Assembly (NCBI GenBank): GCA_020352495.1
Contig: CP070677.1
Coordinates: 787,080-829,379, forward strand
DNA from: Candidatus Latescibacterota bacterium
GTDB taxonomy: Bacteria > Krumholzibacteriota > Krumholzibacteriia > WVZY01
Direction of reading: 5' to 3'
Length of the DNA: 42,300 bases
The notes under the pieces were generated by a model. It saw nothing but the letters and a program-made list of their open reading frames with translations, did no database searches and was not told the origin of the DNA. A program made the translations under genes and the position numbers. The stretch's first letter is position 1. Every line of letters starts with the position of its first letter. Of this stretch, positions 24,931 through 33,787 are shown one piece after another.

Positions 24931-25878
24931 TCAGACCCTGTCTTTCCGGTTGTAGTCCATGTCCATCCAGATCGCAAACAGTATCGACTGAAACGTCGTG
25001 ATCAGCAGGAACACGAGGATGATCATCGTGGTTCGCGGAGCGAGACCTTCGAGACGATACAAGTGGAAAAACCGGAAGATCAAAGGGATGATGAGAAAAA
25101 TGATGTTGAAAAACGCAAACAGATAGAAAAGCACCAATGGATGAAAATCGCGGATCACGTATCTCTGCCATAACCGCCGGAAAAAAAGGCGTATGAGTAG
25201 CCAGCTTGTCTTGGGTATGTATTTCCAGAGCTTGATCTTGCTCTTCTCCCGTCCATACACGGGTCGGACTTCCGCGTCGCAGACCGAATACTGCCGGATG
25301 TTCAACATGGTCAGAATGTCGGCGTTGTACCCATAGCCCTTGGTCATTTTCCGTATCGGAATTCCTCGAAGCGCCGTGTTCTTGATCGCCGTGTAACCAC
25401 ATTGCGGATCCATCAACGAGTAATAACCGGTGGCAAACTTTGTGAGGATGGTCAGAATGGCATTTCCAAAGAAACGATATCGCGGCATGAAATCGATGTT
25501 CTCGTGAAGAAGCCGATTTCCCTTTACGTAGTCGTGGCCCTCATCGATGAGCCTGTCCAACAGCCGCGGAAGATCCCCCGGATGCATCTGGTTGTCACCA
25601 GCCATCACCGCCGTGATGTCGACGTCGGATTCCGCGCTCTTGACGTATCCATCGATTAGGGTTTGCCCCAGCCCCCGGTTCTTTTCGTGATTGGTCACGA
25701 CGACACGTGGATCTGTTTCTTGTCGTGTCTCGATCAGGTGGAGGGTTTGATCGGTGCTCGCGTCGTTTACGACGAAGATCCGGTCGACAAAGTCGGGCAT
25801 CCCCTCGAGGGTCTCCGTTATCAGAACTTCCTCGTTGTACGCCGGGACAACGACGCCGATTTTGTGGTTTTTGTACAA
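24931..25878 (-). CDS. Family 2 glycosyltransferase (dolichyl-phosphate-mannose synthase-like)
   Basis: This 315-aa protein starts at a TTG (25878). Its ribosome binding site, AAGAGGGC, lies within the end of the epimerase gene, and the frame fits the family start MYKNHKIGVVVPAYNEE. The catalytic part has VVVPAYNEEVLITETL, FVVNDASTDQT, ITAVMAGDNQMHPGDL with the nucleotide/metal-binding aspartates, and GYTAIKNTAL. The C-terminal 70 residues form two hydrophobic segments (HPLVLFYLFAFFNIIFLIIPLIF and TTMIILVFLLITTFQSILFAIW), so it is membrane-anchored. The fold fits polyprenyl-phosphate glycosyltransferases (DPM1/ArnC-like). It is the last gene of the minus-strand polysaccharide operon and would transfer a sugar onto an undecaprenyl carrier. 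The donor is unknown. Confidence 0.88.
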   Translation of the reverse strand: MYKNHKIGVVVPAYNEEVLITETLEGMPDFVDRIFVVNDASTDQTLHLIETRQETDPRVVVTNHEKNRGLGQTLIDGYVKSAESDVDITAVMAGDNQMHPGDLPRLLDRLIDEGHDYVKGNRLLHENIDFMPRYRFFGNAILTILTKFATGYYSLMDPQCGYTAIKNTALRGIPIRKMTKGYGYNADILTMLNIRQYSVCDAEVRPVYGREKSKIKLWKYIPKTSWLLIRLFFRRLWQRYVIRDFHPLVLFYLFAFFNIIFLIIPLIFRFFHLYRLEGLAPRTTMIILVFLLITTFQSILFAIWMDMDYNRKDRV

Positions 25879-25879
25879 C

Positions 25880-26845
25880 TCAAGCCCTCTTTTTTGTGAA
25901 GTAGTCCCTTGCCCACTCCACCGTCATTTCGAGACCCTTGCGAAAATCGGTCAGAAAATCGAGACCAAGCTCCCCTCTGATTTTGGAGTTGTCGATATTG
26001 AACACCTTGATGTCACCCACCTGCCAGTCCTCGTAGTTGATCTGGGGGTCTCTCACACCGAGTATGTCGGCCACCATCTCGGCCAGCTTCTGAATAGTCA
26101 CCGTGATCCCCGAGGCACAGTTGTAGATTTCACCTTTCGCCGCCGGTGTCGTCGCGGCAAGCAGGTTGGCCTTGACGACGTCTTTCACCCAGGTAAAAGA
26201 CCTCTGTTGGGTGCCATCGCCAAAAATAGTGAGCGGCTTGCCTTCGATGAGCCGCCGCGTGAATATCGATACGACGCCGCCGACGTCACTCGATTCCTGC
26301 CGCGGTCCGTAGACGTGAAAGTAGCGGAGCACGGTGGTGTCGAGATCGTAGAGCAGGTTGAAACACTTCGCATACCGCTCGCCGGCAAGTTTGCTTACCC
26401 CGTAGTACGACGTGGGTACCAACGGGTGTTTTTCGTCCTGCGGATAATACTGGGCTTCGCCATACACAGACCCGGTGGAGATGTGGACAAATTTTTTGAC
26501 GCCGTGGTCCCTCGAGAGCTCGAGCAGGTGAAACGCGCCCTCGGCGTTGATGGCGAGATCCCGTGGCGGGTCGTTGAGACAGATCGTCTTTTTGGAGGCG
26601 GCCTGATGAAAGACGGCTTCAACACCCGGAAAATGTTTCGCCAGCTCATCCCTGTCGGTGATGTCGCACTCGACCTCGTGGAAGTTCGGGTAGTCCTTGA
26701 GGTGTTCGAGGTTTTCGTGTTTGCCGGCAAAGTAATTGTCGACACTGATGGTGTCGATCCCCATCTTGACGAGTTCCTCGACGACATGGCTTCCGATAAA
26801 TCCAGCGCCCCCCGTCACCAGTGCTTTTTCAAAAGGAAACTCCAT
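25880..26845 (-). CDS. NAD-dependent nucleotide-sugar epimerase/dehydratase
   Basis: The 321-aa product has the short-chain dehydrogenase-type Rossmann motif TGGAGFIGSH (11-20), the active-site pair Tyr148/Lys152 in SYYGVSK, and STGSVYG (123-129). RYFHVYGPRQ and the C-terminal VKDVVKANLLA fit UDP-glucose 4-epimerase-like (extended SDR) enzymes. GGAGGAG lies close before the ATG. It converts one UDP-sugar to another or dehydrates/epimerises a GlcNAc-type sugar; the exact substrate is not readable. It sits between the WbpE-like aminotransferase gene (upstream, 82 bases) and the GT2 gene (one base downstream), so it belongs to the same operon. Confidence 0.9.
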   Translation of the reverse strand: MEFPFEKALVTGGAGFIGSHVVEELVKMGIDTISVDNYFAGKHENLEHLKDYPNFHEVECDITDRDELAKHFPGVEAVFHQAASKKTICLNDPPRDLAINAEGAFHLLELSRDHGVKKFVHISTGSVYGEAQYYPQDEKHPLVPTSYYGVSKLAGERYAKCFNLLYDLDTTVLRYFHVYGPRQESSDVGGVVSIFTRRLIEGKPLTIFGDGTQQRSFTWVKDVVKANLLAATTPAAKGEIYNCASGITVTIQKLAEMVADILGVRDPQINYEDWQVGDIKVFNIDNSKIRGELGLDFLTDFRKGLEMTVEWARDYFTKKRA

Positions 26846-26927
26846 CCGCTCCTCCGAAGCTCAATGTCTGATTTGTAGAAGCGCCGCGGCTCAATCGACT
26901 ACGCGTCGTTTCGGCGCCTCGGGAGCG

Positions 26928-28067
26928 CTATTGGACAAACTCGGCGACGGCTCCCACGACTTCGGCTATCATTTCTTCGGTCAATTCTGGATAGATCGGA
27001 AGCGCCAGTGTTTCACGCGCCGCCGACTCGCTCGCCGGAAAGTCACCTTCCCTGTACTTCAGATCGGCGAAGCATTTTTGGAGGTGAAACGGAACCGGAT
27101 AGTACACTTCGTTTCCGATCGACCACTCCTTCAAAAACTCTCTCAGCTCATCGCGTTTGTCCACGCGGATGACAAACTGGTTGTAGATGTGCCGCCGGTC
27201 GGAACCTTCCTCAGGAAGCACGGCACCTTTCACACCGTTCATATCTTGTAAATCCACCACGACATCCGCTTCACCGAACAGTTGCCGGTAGAGACCGGCG
27301 TTTTTCTGACGGCCCTCCGTCCATTTGTCGAGATGTCTTAGCTTCACCAGCAAAACCGCCGCCTGGATGGCATCCAGTCTGAAGTTGCCACCGATGATAC
27401 TGTGGTAGTATTTGGGCTTGCCACCGTGCGTGCGCATCACGCGCAGCCTCTCCGCGCGGTCGTCATCGTTCATCACGACCATACCGCCGTCGCCGGCACC
27501 CCCAAGGTTCTTCGATGGGAAAAAGCTCAAGCAACCATAGTGACCCAGCGAACCGACTCGGCGCCCCTTGTACTCCGCCCCGATCGCCTGGGCGGCATCT
27601 TCGACGACGGCGAGCTTGTGTTTCTCGGCGATTTCCAATATCGGATCCATATCCGCCGCTTGACCGTATAGGTGAACCGCTATGATCGCCTTGGTGCGTT
27701 CGGTGACGACCGCCTCGATCTTTTTCGGATCGATATTGAACGAGAGAGGATCGATGTCGGCAAAAACGGGCCGTGCGCCAAGTCGGCTGATGCAACCAGC
27801 CGTGGCAAAAAACGAGTACGGCGTGGTGATTACTTCATCACCGTGGCCGACCCCCTCGGTCATGAGAGATATCAAAAGCGCGTCGGTGCCCGAAGACACA
27901 CCAACGGCGTGTTTGCAGTTCGAGTACACCGCTACCGCTTCCTCGAACTCCCTGACTTTGGGTCCCAGGATGAAATACTGCGATTCCATCACTTCCGCAA
28001 CGGCGGCCATGATCTCTTCTTTGATACCGGCGAATTGAGCTTTTAGATCGAGCAGAGGAACAGCCAT
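26928..28067 (-). CDS. DegT/DnrJ/EryC1-family sugar aminotransferase (WbpE-like)
   Basis: The 379-aa product has the standard layout of PLP-dependent nucleotide-sugar aminotransferases: GVSSGTDALLISL (57-69), AVVEDAAQAIGA (Asp157), the PLP lysine in FFPSKNLGGAGDGG (Lys186) and GGNFRLDAIQAAVL. It would aminate a 3-keto or 4-keto sugar nucleotide with glutamate as donor. The fused WbpB-WbpD gene directly upstream points to the UDP-2-acetamido-3-amino uronic acid pathway, where WbpE makes the 3-amino group. AAGGGA eight bases upstream supports the ATG. The PLP and Asp residues are intact, so activity is expected. Confidence 0.9.
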   Translation of the reverse strand: MAVPLLDLKAQFAGIKEEIMAAVAEVMESQYFILGPKVREFEEAVAVYSNCKHAVGVSSGTDALLISLMTEGVGHGDEVITTPYSFFATAGCISRLGARPVFADIDPLSFNIDPKKIEAVVTERTKAIIAVHLYGQAADMDPILEIAEKHKLAVVEDAAQAIGAEYKGRRVGSLGHYGCLSFFPSKNLGGAGDGGMVVMNDDDRAERLRVMRTHGGKPKYYHSIIGGNFRLDAIQAAVLLVKLRHLDKWTEGRQKNAGLYRQLFGEADVVVDLQDMNGVKGAVLPEEGSDRRHIYNQFVIRVDKRDELREFLKEWSIGNEVYYPVPFHLQKCFADLKYREGDFPASESAARETLALPIYPELTEEMIAEVVGAVAEFVQ

Positions 28068-28171
28068 TCGTGGTTTCCCTTTGATGAAGATTGAGTTTTA
28101 CAAAGAAGCATACGCGAAAGATAACTATCGACACTTAACGACGACGGACATTCGACGAAATTCCACCGCCC

Positions 28172-29848
28172 CTACGGCTCGAGACGATCACCGTGAACGA
28201 TGTCGTCATAATAAATCCCACCCACACGCATATCCTCCGGGAGTGCCTCGTCCTCATCGAGATCGATGCAACGAAGCACGCCGGCCTCGGTTTCCTTGTA
28301 ACGCAGTTTGCTCTCCGGGCAGACGTACACACCGTCCTTGTCGGGGTCCCTCAACGGCAACCCATGACGGCTGACCCAACCGACCTGTTTCGCCGGGACT
28401 CCCATCATCATCGCGTAATCGGGCACATCCTTCGCAGCCACGGCGCCGGCCCCGATGAACGCGTACCGCCCCACGGTGATCCCACAGACAATCGTGGCGT
28501 TGGCGCCTATGGTACATCCGCGCTTGAGTATCGTGGTTTCGTATAGACCCCTCCGGGTGATCTGGCTTCTGGGATTCGTTACGTTGGTGAGCACGCAAGA
28601 CGGCCCCAGAAAAACGTCATCCTCGATGATCACACCGGTATAGATCGACACGTTGTTCTGAACCTTTACATTGTTGCCGATCGTGACGTTTCGTTCCACG
28701 GTACAGTTCTGACCGAGGTTGCACCGCTTCCCCAGCTTTGCGTTCTTCATGATGTGCGAGAAATGCCAGATTTTCGTCCCCTCACCGATTTCACACGGCG
28801 TGTCGATCACGGCGGTCGGGTGGGCGTAGTACGTCTTTTTTTGCTCGTCGGGCGTCGATGAGGCGTCTTGGTACTCGAGCGGTCTCCCTTTTTGATCCAA
28901 CGATACCTGACACAGACTCAAGATCCGAAGCACACGCAGCCCCTCCTCACCATCCGTCAGCGGCTGCTTCCTTTTTTCGACGCATTCGAGAAAATGACGA
29001 CACTCGTTCTTGAGCGGCTCCGCCTCGGGAAGCGCCACGACCTCGGATTCCGCTTTGACTGCGGTGGGAACGCGCTTCCGCCACTCTACCTTGTGTGGGT
29101 AGAGAACGAGCTTATCACTGGCCGTATCATCGAACACCGCCATCTTGTTCGAGCCAACGACAACGAGCCGTTGCTCCTTGAACGGATGGAGCCAGCTTAC
29201 AAAGATGTGCGCCCGAACGCCGCTGGGAAACCTGAAGGTGCTGAGCGTCACGTCGACGACACCCTTGTTCAAATAGTCTTCACCGCGGCACGAGAGATCC
29301 GTTGGGTTTTCGTTGAGAAGCGCGAGCATCACGGAAATGTCGTGTGGTGCAAAGCTCCAGAGGATGTTCTCCTCGGTACGGATCTTTCCAATGTTGAGTC
29401 GATTCGAATACAGGTATTGGACTCGGCCCAGCTCACCGGAATCGATCAACTCTTCGAGCTTTTCCACCGCCGGGTGATAACGTAGAATGTGCCCCACCAT
29501 GAGAACCCGTCCACGCTCTTTCGCCAGACGAACGAGCTCTTCGCCGTCGTCCAGATTCGTCGCGAGCGGCTTTTCGACGTATACGTCTTTGCCCGCCTCG
29601 AGAGCCGACTTGGCGATCATATGATGTGTGACCGCCGGCGTGGCTATCGCCACCGCCTGGATCGTTTTGTCCGCCAACACGGCTTCCAAATCCATGGTGA
29701 ATTCGACGCCGGGGTACGACTGTTCGATCGTTGCCTTTGGTGTTTCATCCGAGTCGCATACCACATCCAGCGAACCCAGCTCATAGAAATTCCGAACCAG
29801 ATTCTTACCCCAATGCCCCATACCAATAACGGCGACCTTTACACTCAT
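28172..29848 (-). CDS. Fused Gfo/Idh/MocA dehydrogenase and LbH N-acetyltransferase (WbpB-WbpD type)
   Basis: The 558-aa product joins two enzymes. The N-terminal half (about 1-330) is a Gfo/Idh/MocA oxidoreductase with GMGHWGKNL (9-17), VEKPLATN (91-98) and [11 protein letters not shown], matching the WbpB/WlbA-type UDP-N-acetylglucosaminuronate 3-dehydrogenase. The second half (about 340-500) is a left-handed beta-helix with hexapeptide-like turns ([40 protein letters not shown] runs in this region). It ends [14 protein letters not shown], matching WbpD/WlbB acetyltransferase. A C-terminal tail holds [19 protein letters not shown], a possible small metal site. With the WbpE-like gene next door, all three steps from UDP-GlcNAcA to the 2,3-diacetamido sugar are present. 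It heads the minus-strand operon with a promoter at 30119-30147. Confidence 0.9.
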   Translation of the reverse strand: MSVKVAVIGMGHWGKNLVRNFYELGSLDVVCDSDETPKATIEQSYPGVEFTMDLEAVLADKTIQAVAIATPAVTHHMIAKSALEAGKDVYVEKPLATNLDDGEELVRLAKERGRVLMVGHILRYHPAVEKLEELIDSGELGRVQYLYSNRLNIGKIRTEENILWSFAPHDISVMLALLNENPTDLSCRGEDYLNKGVVDVTLSTFRFPSGVRAHIFVSWLHPFKEQRLVVVGSNKMAVFDDTASDKLVLYPHKVEWRKRVPTAVKAESEVVALPEAEPLKNECRHFLECVEKRKQPLTDGEEGLRVLRILSLCQVSLDQKGRPLEYQDASSTPDEQKKTYYAHPTAVIDTPCEIGEGTKIWHFSHIMKNAKLGKRCNLGQNCTVERNVTIGNNVKVQNNVSIYTGVIIEDDVFLGPSCVLTNVTNPRSQITRRGLYETTILKRGCTIGANATIVCGITVGRYAFIGAGAVAAKDVPDYAMMMGVPAKQVGWVSRHGLPLRDPDKDGVYVCPESKLRYKETEAGVLRCIDLDEDEALPEDMRVGGIYYDDIVHGDRLEP

Positions 29849-30118
29849 TTCTCACCTTTCCAGAAAATCTCGGTTCTCCCTCGCGAGAATACGGCGACCT
29901 GAAACGGCACACTCCAGTCGGCTTTGGCGTCCGCCCCTCTCCACCGGTTTTTGACCGTTTGTAATTACATCTCGCCACCCGCTCACATCGCCTCGGGTCA
30001 TCGGGGTCGTCCGTGTGTGTATTGAGGGATTTGTTGGCAAATCGCAAACAACCGACCGGTGCCGCTTTTTTTTAAAGTACCTCGATGATTGACTTACTCC
30101 TCTGAGGGCTAGTAATCC

Positions 30119-30147
30119 ATTCTATCACAAAAGGATATGGGTGTCGA
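30119..30147 (-). promoter_or_regulatory. Promoter of the wbp-like operon
   Basis: TCGACA (30142-30147), a 17-base spacer and TAGAAT (30119-30124), on the minus strand, each one mismatch from consensus. It reads toward the operon starting at 29848. Confidence 0.65.
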
Positions 30148-30187
30148 CCCGTATGCTCCACCCCTGGAGCCCCTGGCCGTCCGAGCC

Positions 30188-30210
30188 CAAAAAGGGGGAT
30201 TTCTCCCCCT
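30188..30210 (-). terminator. Terminator of the polysaccharide deacetylase gene
   Basis: On the minus strand a 7-bp G/C-rich stem (AGGGGGA with TCCCCCT, 30193-30199 with 30204-30210) with a GAAA loop is followed by TTTTT. It lies about 80 bases past the stop codon at 30289. Confidence 0.75.
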
Positions 30211-30288
30211 CGCAAAACGATGCAACCTACGGGCCAGGACTCAGTTGCAGACCAGGGTCGTCGGATTTTCACCATCCCTTTTGAGGGG

Positions 30289-31482
30289 TCAGCGCTGGAT
30301 TCCAATTCGCATCCCCGCCAGATGAATGAGCTTTCGCACCTGGCGTCGTCGGCGGGCGAAGGTGGATCCCTGGTACTCCCTCAGGTAATCGACGAGATAG
30401 GCACCCCCGGGATAAAAACCCCGGTTGCCCGTTGTGAGCAGTTGAGTACCCCTTCGGCTGATCTTCCCTGGATCTTCCCCCGGCCGATTGAAGAGTGCGA
30501 ATCGCTCGGGCCGCCCCGCGGTGACCGCCTTGAACATCGATCGCGCAAGCTCAAACGATTCGTCATTGTATCCGCCCCCCGGGAAAACCAAATAACGCAC
30601 ATCGGACCCGAGACGCTCTTCGATTCGCCGTTTTGAATCAACCAGCTCCTCGGTGTATCGCTCGCGCCGCTCGTCCGGCGTTTCATGACGGCCTCGCGGG
30701 GGCCGGCCTTTCCGAATCCGCTCGAGCTCGCTTCGTAGTGTGTCGCGCCAACCATCCCTTTGGAAAAACTCCTCCCCCCCCTCCTTGGCCACAAACCGTG
30801 TCAGTCGTTCGGCTTCTTCCGGGTCCGGAAAATATCTTGTGACCTCGAGCGACTTGCCATGCGCGTACACGGGTGTGCCCCAGGGGATCTTACTCTCGCC
30901 CAGGTGTTCGAGATAAAACGGTTTGTCCGCCGGATGCGTATTCCAATCGAGCCAGTAGTATGCATCCCCCGGGTGATGAAAATCGACGATGTCCGGCCCC
31001 GTCGGGTACCACGTGTGTGTGAGCGCGTGGCACTCTACGGAAAAGATGTTTCTATCGACGGCCGCTCTGAGCTCGTTCCATGACATGAATCCGTTGACGT
31101 CGAGTCGGTCGTCGTGCATGGCGTCATCTCCGGTATCCTCCAGTGTAGTTCTGACGACGTCGCGGGGATCGACGAATTCGGGTGTCACGAACACCGTACC
31201 GGTAAACCCATAGCGAGCGAGGAGCGGCACGACATATGTCCAGTTGTCGAGGTAACCGTCGTCAAGTGTCAAAACGACACTCTTGGGTGGCAGGGTGGCG
31301 TCGCCACTTACGTGGGCATAAAGTTCATCGAGCGTGACCGATTTGTACCCCGTCTTGGCAAGCCACTCTAGATGATCGGCAAATACCGCTGCGGGGACAC
31401 TAAACCACGGTGGATACCAACCCTTGATGGGGCGCCCAACGCTGTGGTACATGAGAACCGGTATTGCTGTACCCTTTTTCAT
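30289..31482 (-). CDS. Polysaccharide deacetylase (NodB-fold), 397 aa
   Basis: The N-terminus PVLMYHSVG and SVVLTLDDGYLDNW (TLDDGY at 72-77, catalytic/metal aspartates) match motif 1 of CE4-type deacetylases. SVECHALTHT (near residue 145) matches motif 2, and the C-terminal YLVFPGGGYNDES fits the later motif. It is longer than typical CE4 proteins, with an insertion between these motifs, and has no signal peptide, so it may act in the cytoplasm. GAGG seven bases upstream supports the ATG. The 5' region holds a palindrome in the promoter spacer. It has its own promoter and terminator and is not overlapping with the TPR protein gene upstream. The reaction is deacetylation of an N-acetylated sugar. 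Confidence 0.88.
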   Translation of the reverse strand: MKKGTAIPVLMYHSVGRPIKGWYPPWFSVPAAVFADHLEWLAKTGYKSVTLDELYAHVSGDATLPPKSVVLTLDDGYLDNWTYVVPLLARYGFTGTVFVTPEFVDPRDVVRTTLEDTGDDAMHDDRLDVNGFMSWNELRAAVDRNIFSVECHALTHTWYPTGPDIVDFHHPGDAYYWLDWNTHPADKPFYLEHLGESKIPWGTPVYAHGKSLEVTRYFPDPEEAERLTRFVAKEGGEEFFQRDGWRDTLRSELERIRKGRPPRGRHETPDERRERYTEELVDSKRRIEERLGSDVRYLVFPGGGYNDESFELARSMFKAVTAGRPERFALFNRPGEDPGKISRRGTQLLTTGNRGFYPGGAYLVDYLREYQGSTFARRRRQVRKLIHLAGMRIGIQR

Positions 31483-31579
31483 TTCTAGGCCTCAACGCGA
31501 AAACGGGTTTTGTTTCGTCCGCCGACGAGGACACCGGGCGTTCCATCGTTCCGCCCGTGAGCTCGCACTAGAGCCGGCG

Positions 31580-31608
31580 AGTATTCAAGTCTACCAGACT
31601 TCTTACAA
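31580..31608 (-). promoter_or_regulatory. Promoter with palindromic operator in the spacer, for the deacetylase gene
   Basis: On the minus strand TTGTAA (31603-31608), 17 bases, and AATACT (31580-31585). The spacer contains a perfect palindrome AAGTCT-N3-AGACTT (31587-31601), which a repressor or a MerR-type activator could use. Both promoter boxes match 4 of 6 consensus bases. Confidence 0.4.
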
Positions 31609-31630
31609 CGTCCGTCATCGAAGCATCCAA

Positions 31631-33787
31631 TCAATCGCCAACCTGCTCCCGGGCCCACCCTGCCATCGGGTGGTCGGGGTAAAGCTCCAGAAACTTCCGC
31701 AACAGTGGTGTCGCTTCCTTCCGCCGCCCCATGATAACGAGGAGTCTTCCCGAGTTGAAAAGGGCCGCCTTGGAGTCTGGTTCGACCTCGAGAGCGGTTT
31801 GGTACCTAGCCAACGCCTCGTCCGCTCTTCCCAAACCCTCGAGCAAGACCCCCGCGTTTACATTGGCTTCTTCATCTTTGGGCGAGATCCGAAGCGTCCG
31901 TTCCACGATTCCAAGCATAATGACCCGTACATCCCTGAGCTCATCGCTACGCCCGAGCACGGACAGCATCTCACTCAACATCTGCCAGTAGACATAGTTG
32001 TCAGGTTCCTTTTCAGTCAACCATCTGATATGTGGCAACGCCTCTTGGTACTCACCAATCTCGTAAAGCGCGGCCGCATATTTCATCCGAAAGCTCGGTT
32101 TATCCGGCCGCAACGTAACCGCTTTCTCGAACATATCGGCTGCGGCGTCAAACCGATCTTCTTTCGCATAAATCGAACCAAGAAATCCATAAGCGGCTGC
32201 ATTGTACGGGTGGGCGTCGAGGGCTCGCCGAAACCAGGATTTCGCCGTCTCGGGATCGTCATGTCTAAGATACCAATTCCCGACGACGACCTCTGTTCTG
32301 CCATAACCGAGGGGTAACGATTTGAACCGCTCCAAAGCGCGTGTCTCCGAATGATTGACCCACACCCAGGGGATGAGCTGCAAAACGGAGAAAACGACAG
32401 CGAACGTGAGGAGTTTTTTCGCCACCACCGCCGTTGTGACGTGCCGTATGAGGAAGTACACTCCCGCAGCGCAATAACAGACACCAGCCGGCGCAAAAAG
32501 ATCCCAATCGCGGGCATAGCCCAAAAGAGGTTCGGACATCATAAAGCTGCCAACGAGAAAGCTTCCGGCGGTGAGAGTGAGAAAAACGGCGATTGGATTC
32601 CGCAAGGATTTCCTCACGACGGCAAACAAGACTCCGGGTACAAATAAGACCGCCGCCAACGGCCCAATCAGAAACTGTTCGTTGAGAAAATCCCTCAGAT
32701 GAACCCACGAAAACATGTAGGAGAGCCCCGCACCCCCCACCTGACTCGTTCCCGCGATACCAATGAGATCCTCGACGCCTTGCCACAGACTAAATCCGGG
32801 CGACATGCGACGGAGAGCCTGATCGAGAATCAATGTGCCGCAGACGGCGACACCACCTGAGATGAGCGCATCTACACGGCGATCGCGATTATATATTCCG
32901 TAACCGAGCAAAAACAGAAACGACGGCAACAGGGCGAGTGTCGACAAATGAAGCCCAAGCCCTACGATGAGCACGACGGTTGCAACTTGGAGCGCAAACC
33001 GTTTTTGGAGGTAAAGCACGGCGGTGAGCAGATAGACGCCGACCACGAGTGTTTGAAAGGTATAGTTCTCAACGTAACCAAAAAAAAGCAGCGTGTAGCC
33101 CTGGCTCAACAGGGTAAGCGTAACGAGCCAGCGCACAGCCCCTTTGTGCGATGTCTCGTTAGAGAGACACCGCCCGACAGCGAGTCCGACCCATACAAAG
33201 AAGAATCCCGCCAGCACACTTCCCAGGGCAACGACCCGCCTCGCTACCTCGTGGTCGCTCGCGCCGTCATACCGAAACCAGTCACCCGTATTTTGATAAA
33301 GAAACTGTTGGACCCACATGGTCATCGGCTGACGCGGGTGAAAGCTCTGACCGCCCGGAAGGTCGGTGGTGAGCGGGACTGCATCACCCAACAGGGTTTG
33401 TTGCGAGCGAAAGGCCCAAAAAAGAAGCGTGCAGGTAATGGCAAAGAGAGCCGCCACCGCCACGGGATGGCGAACAAACGAAATGGCTCGCGGGAGTCCG
33501 CGTTTTGGCATCGCTCTGAAGATCGCTACCGCCGAAGCGGCGTCTTCCCGGAGAGCGGCCCGTCCCAACAGGACCGCCGCGACCGCCAAAACGACCCAGC
33601 TTGCAACGGCGAAAATCGGTGGAAGAAACGCGTAAAGATGAAATCCCCAGAAGCTGTTGCGAAGCGGTACCAACGAGCCGATCTGAAGAGTGACCGAGAC
33701 GACCGCGATCCCCAGTAACAGGATCGAAAAAAAACGTTGATTCCGCCGAGCGGCCGGAATCTCGGGAGAATGTGTGTTGAGCGTCAT
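31631..33787 (-). CDS. Polytopic membrane protein with C-terminal TPRs
   Basis: The 718-aa product has an N-terminal half of about ten hydrophobic segments. From residue about 505 onward there are four to six TPR-type repeats (YNAAAYGFLGSIYAKEDRFDAAADMFEKAVTLRPDK, and later EEANVNAGVLLEGLGRADEALARYQTALEVEPDS). The layout resembles polytopic proteins with periplasmic TPRs in polysaccharide and protein-glycosylation loci (PMT/GT39-like or Wzy-like), but I cannot assign a family. There is no ribosome binding site: the ATG sits 13 bases after a possible -10 box (33800-33805), so it may be read from a nearly leaderless message. The next gene downstream, a polysaccharide deacetylase, has its own promoter. 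Confidence 0.8.
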   Translation of the reverse strand: MTLNTHSPEIPAARRNQRFFSILLLGIAVVSVTLQIGSLVPLRNSFWGFHLYAFLPPIFAVASWVVLAVAAVLLGRAALREDAASAVAIFRAMPKRGLPRAISFVRHPVAVAALFAITCTLLFWAFRSQQTLLGDAVPLTTDLPGGQSFHPRQPMTMWVQQFLYQNTGDWFRYDGASDHEVARRVVALGSVLAGFFFVWVGLAVGRCLSNETSHKGAVRWLVTLTLLSQGYTLLFFGYVENYTFQTLVVGVYLLTAVLYLQKRFALQVATVVLIVGLGLHLSTLALLPSFLFLLGYGIYNRDRRVDALISGGVAVCGTLILDQALRRMSPGFSLWQGVEDLIGIAGTSQVGGAGLSYMFSWVHLRDFLNEQFLIGPLAAVLFVPGVLFAVVRKSLRNPIAVFLTLTAGSFLVGSFMMSEPLLGYARDWDLFAPAGVCYCAAGVYFLIRHVTTAVVAKKLLTFAVVFSVLQLIPWVWVNHSETRALERFKSLPLGYGRTEVVVGNWYLRHDDPETAKSWFRRALDAHPYNAAAYGFLGSIYAKEDRFDAAADMFEKAVTLRPDKPSFRMKYAAALYEIGEYQEALPHIRWLTEKEPDNYVYWQMLSEMLSVLGRSDELRDVRVIMLGIVERTLRISPKDEEANVNAGVLLEGLGRADEALARYQTALEVEPDSKAALFNSGRLLVIMGRRKEATPLLRKFLELYPDHPMAGWAREQVGD

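Larger units (their letters stand above)
29849..30288 (-). promoter_or_regulatory. Long leader of the wbp-like operon and intergenic region
   Basis: This 440-base gap holds the wbp promoter at 30119-30147 and a leader of about 264 bases before ATG 29848. The far end contains the terminator of the deacetylase gene. The leader near 29905-29965 has some resemblance to c-di-GMP-I fragments but fails the core; see rejected items. No gene is credible here. Confidence 0.45.

Noticed and set aside
25754-26878. 374-codon open frame on the plus strand
   Set aside because: It is antisense to the epimerase and GT2 genes, which have full catalytic motifs. The plus-strand translation shows no motif.
29905-29965. 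c-di-GMP-I riboswitch-like fragment on the minus strand (GGACGC, CAAAGCC)
   Set aside because: The core reads ACGCCAAAGCC rather than ACGCAAAGCC, and the other conserved strand with CAAACC plus GNRA tetraloop helix is not in place.
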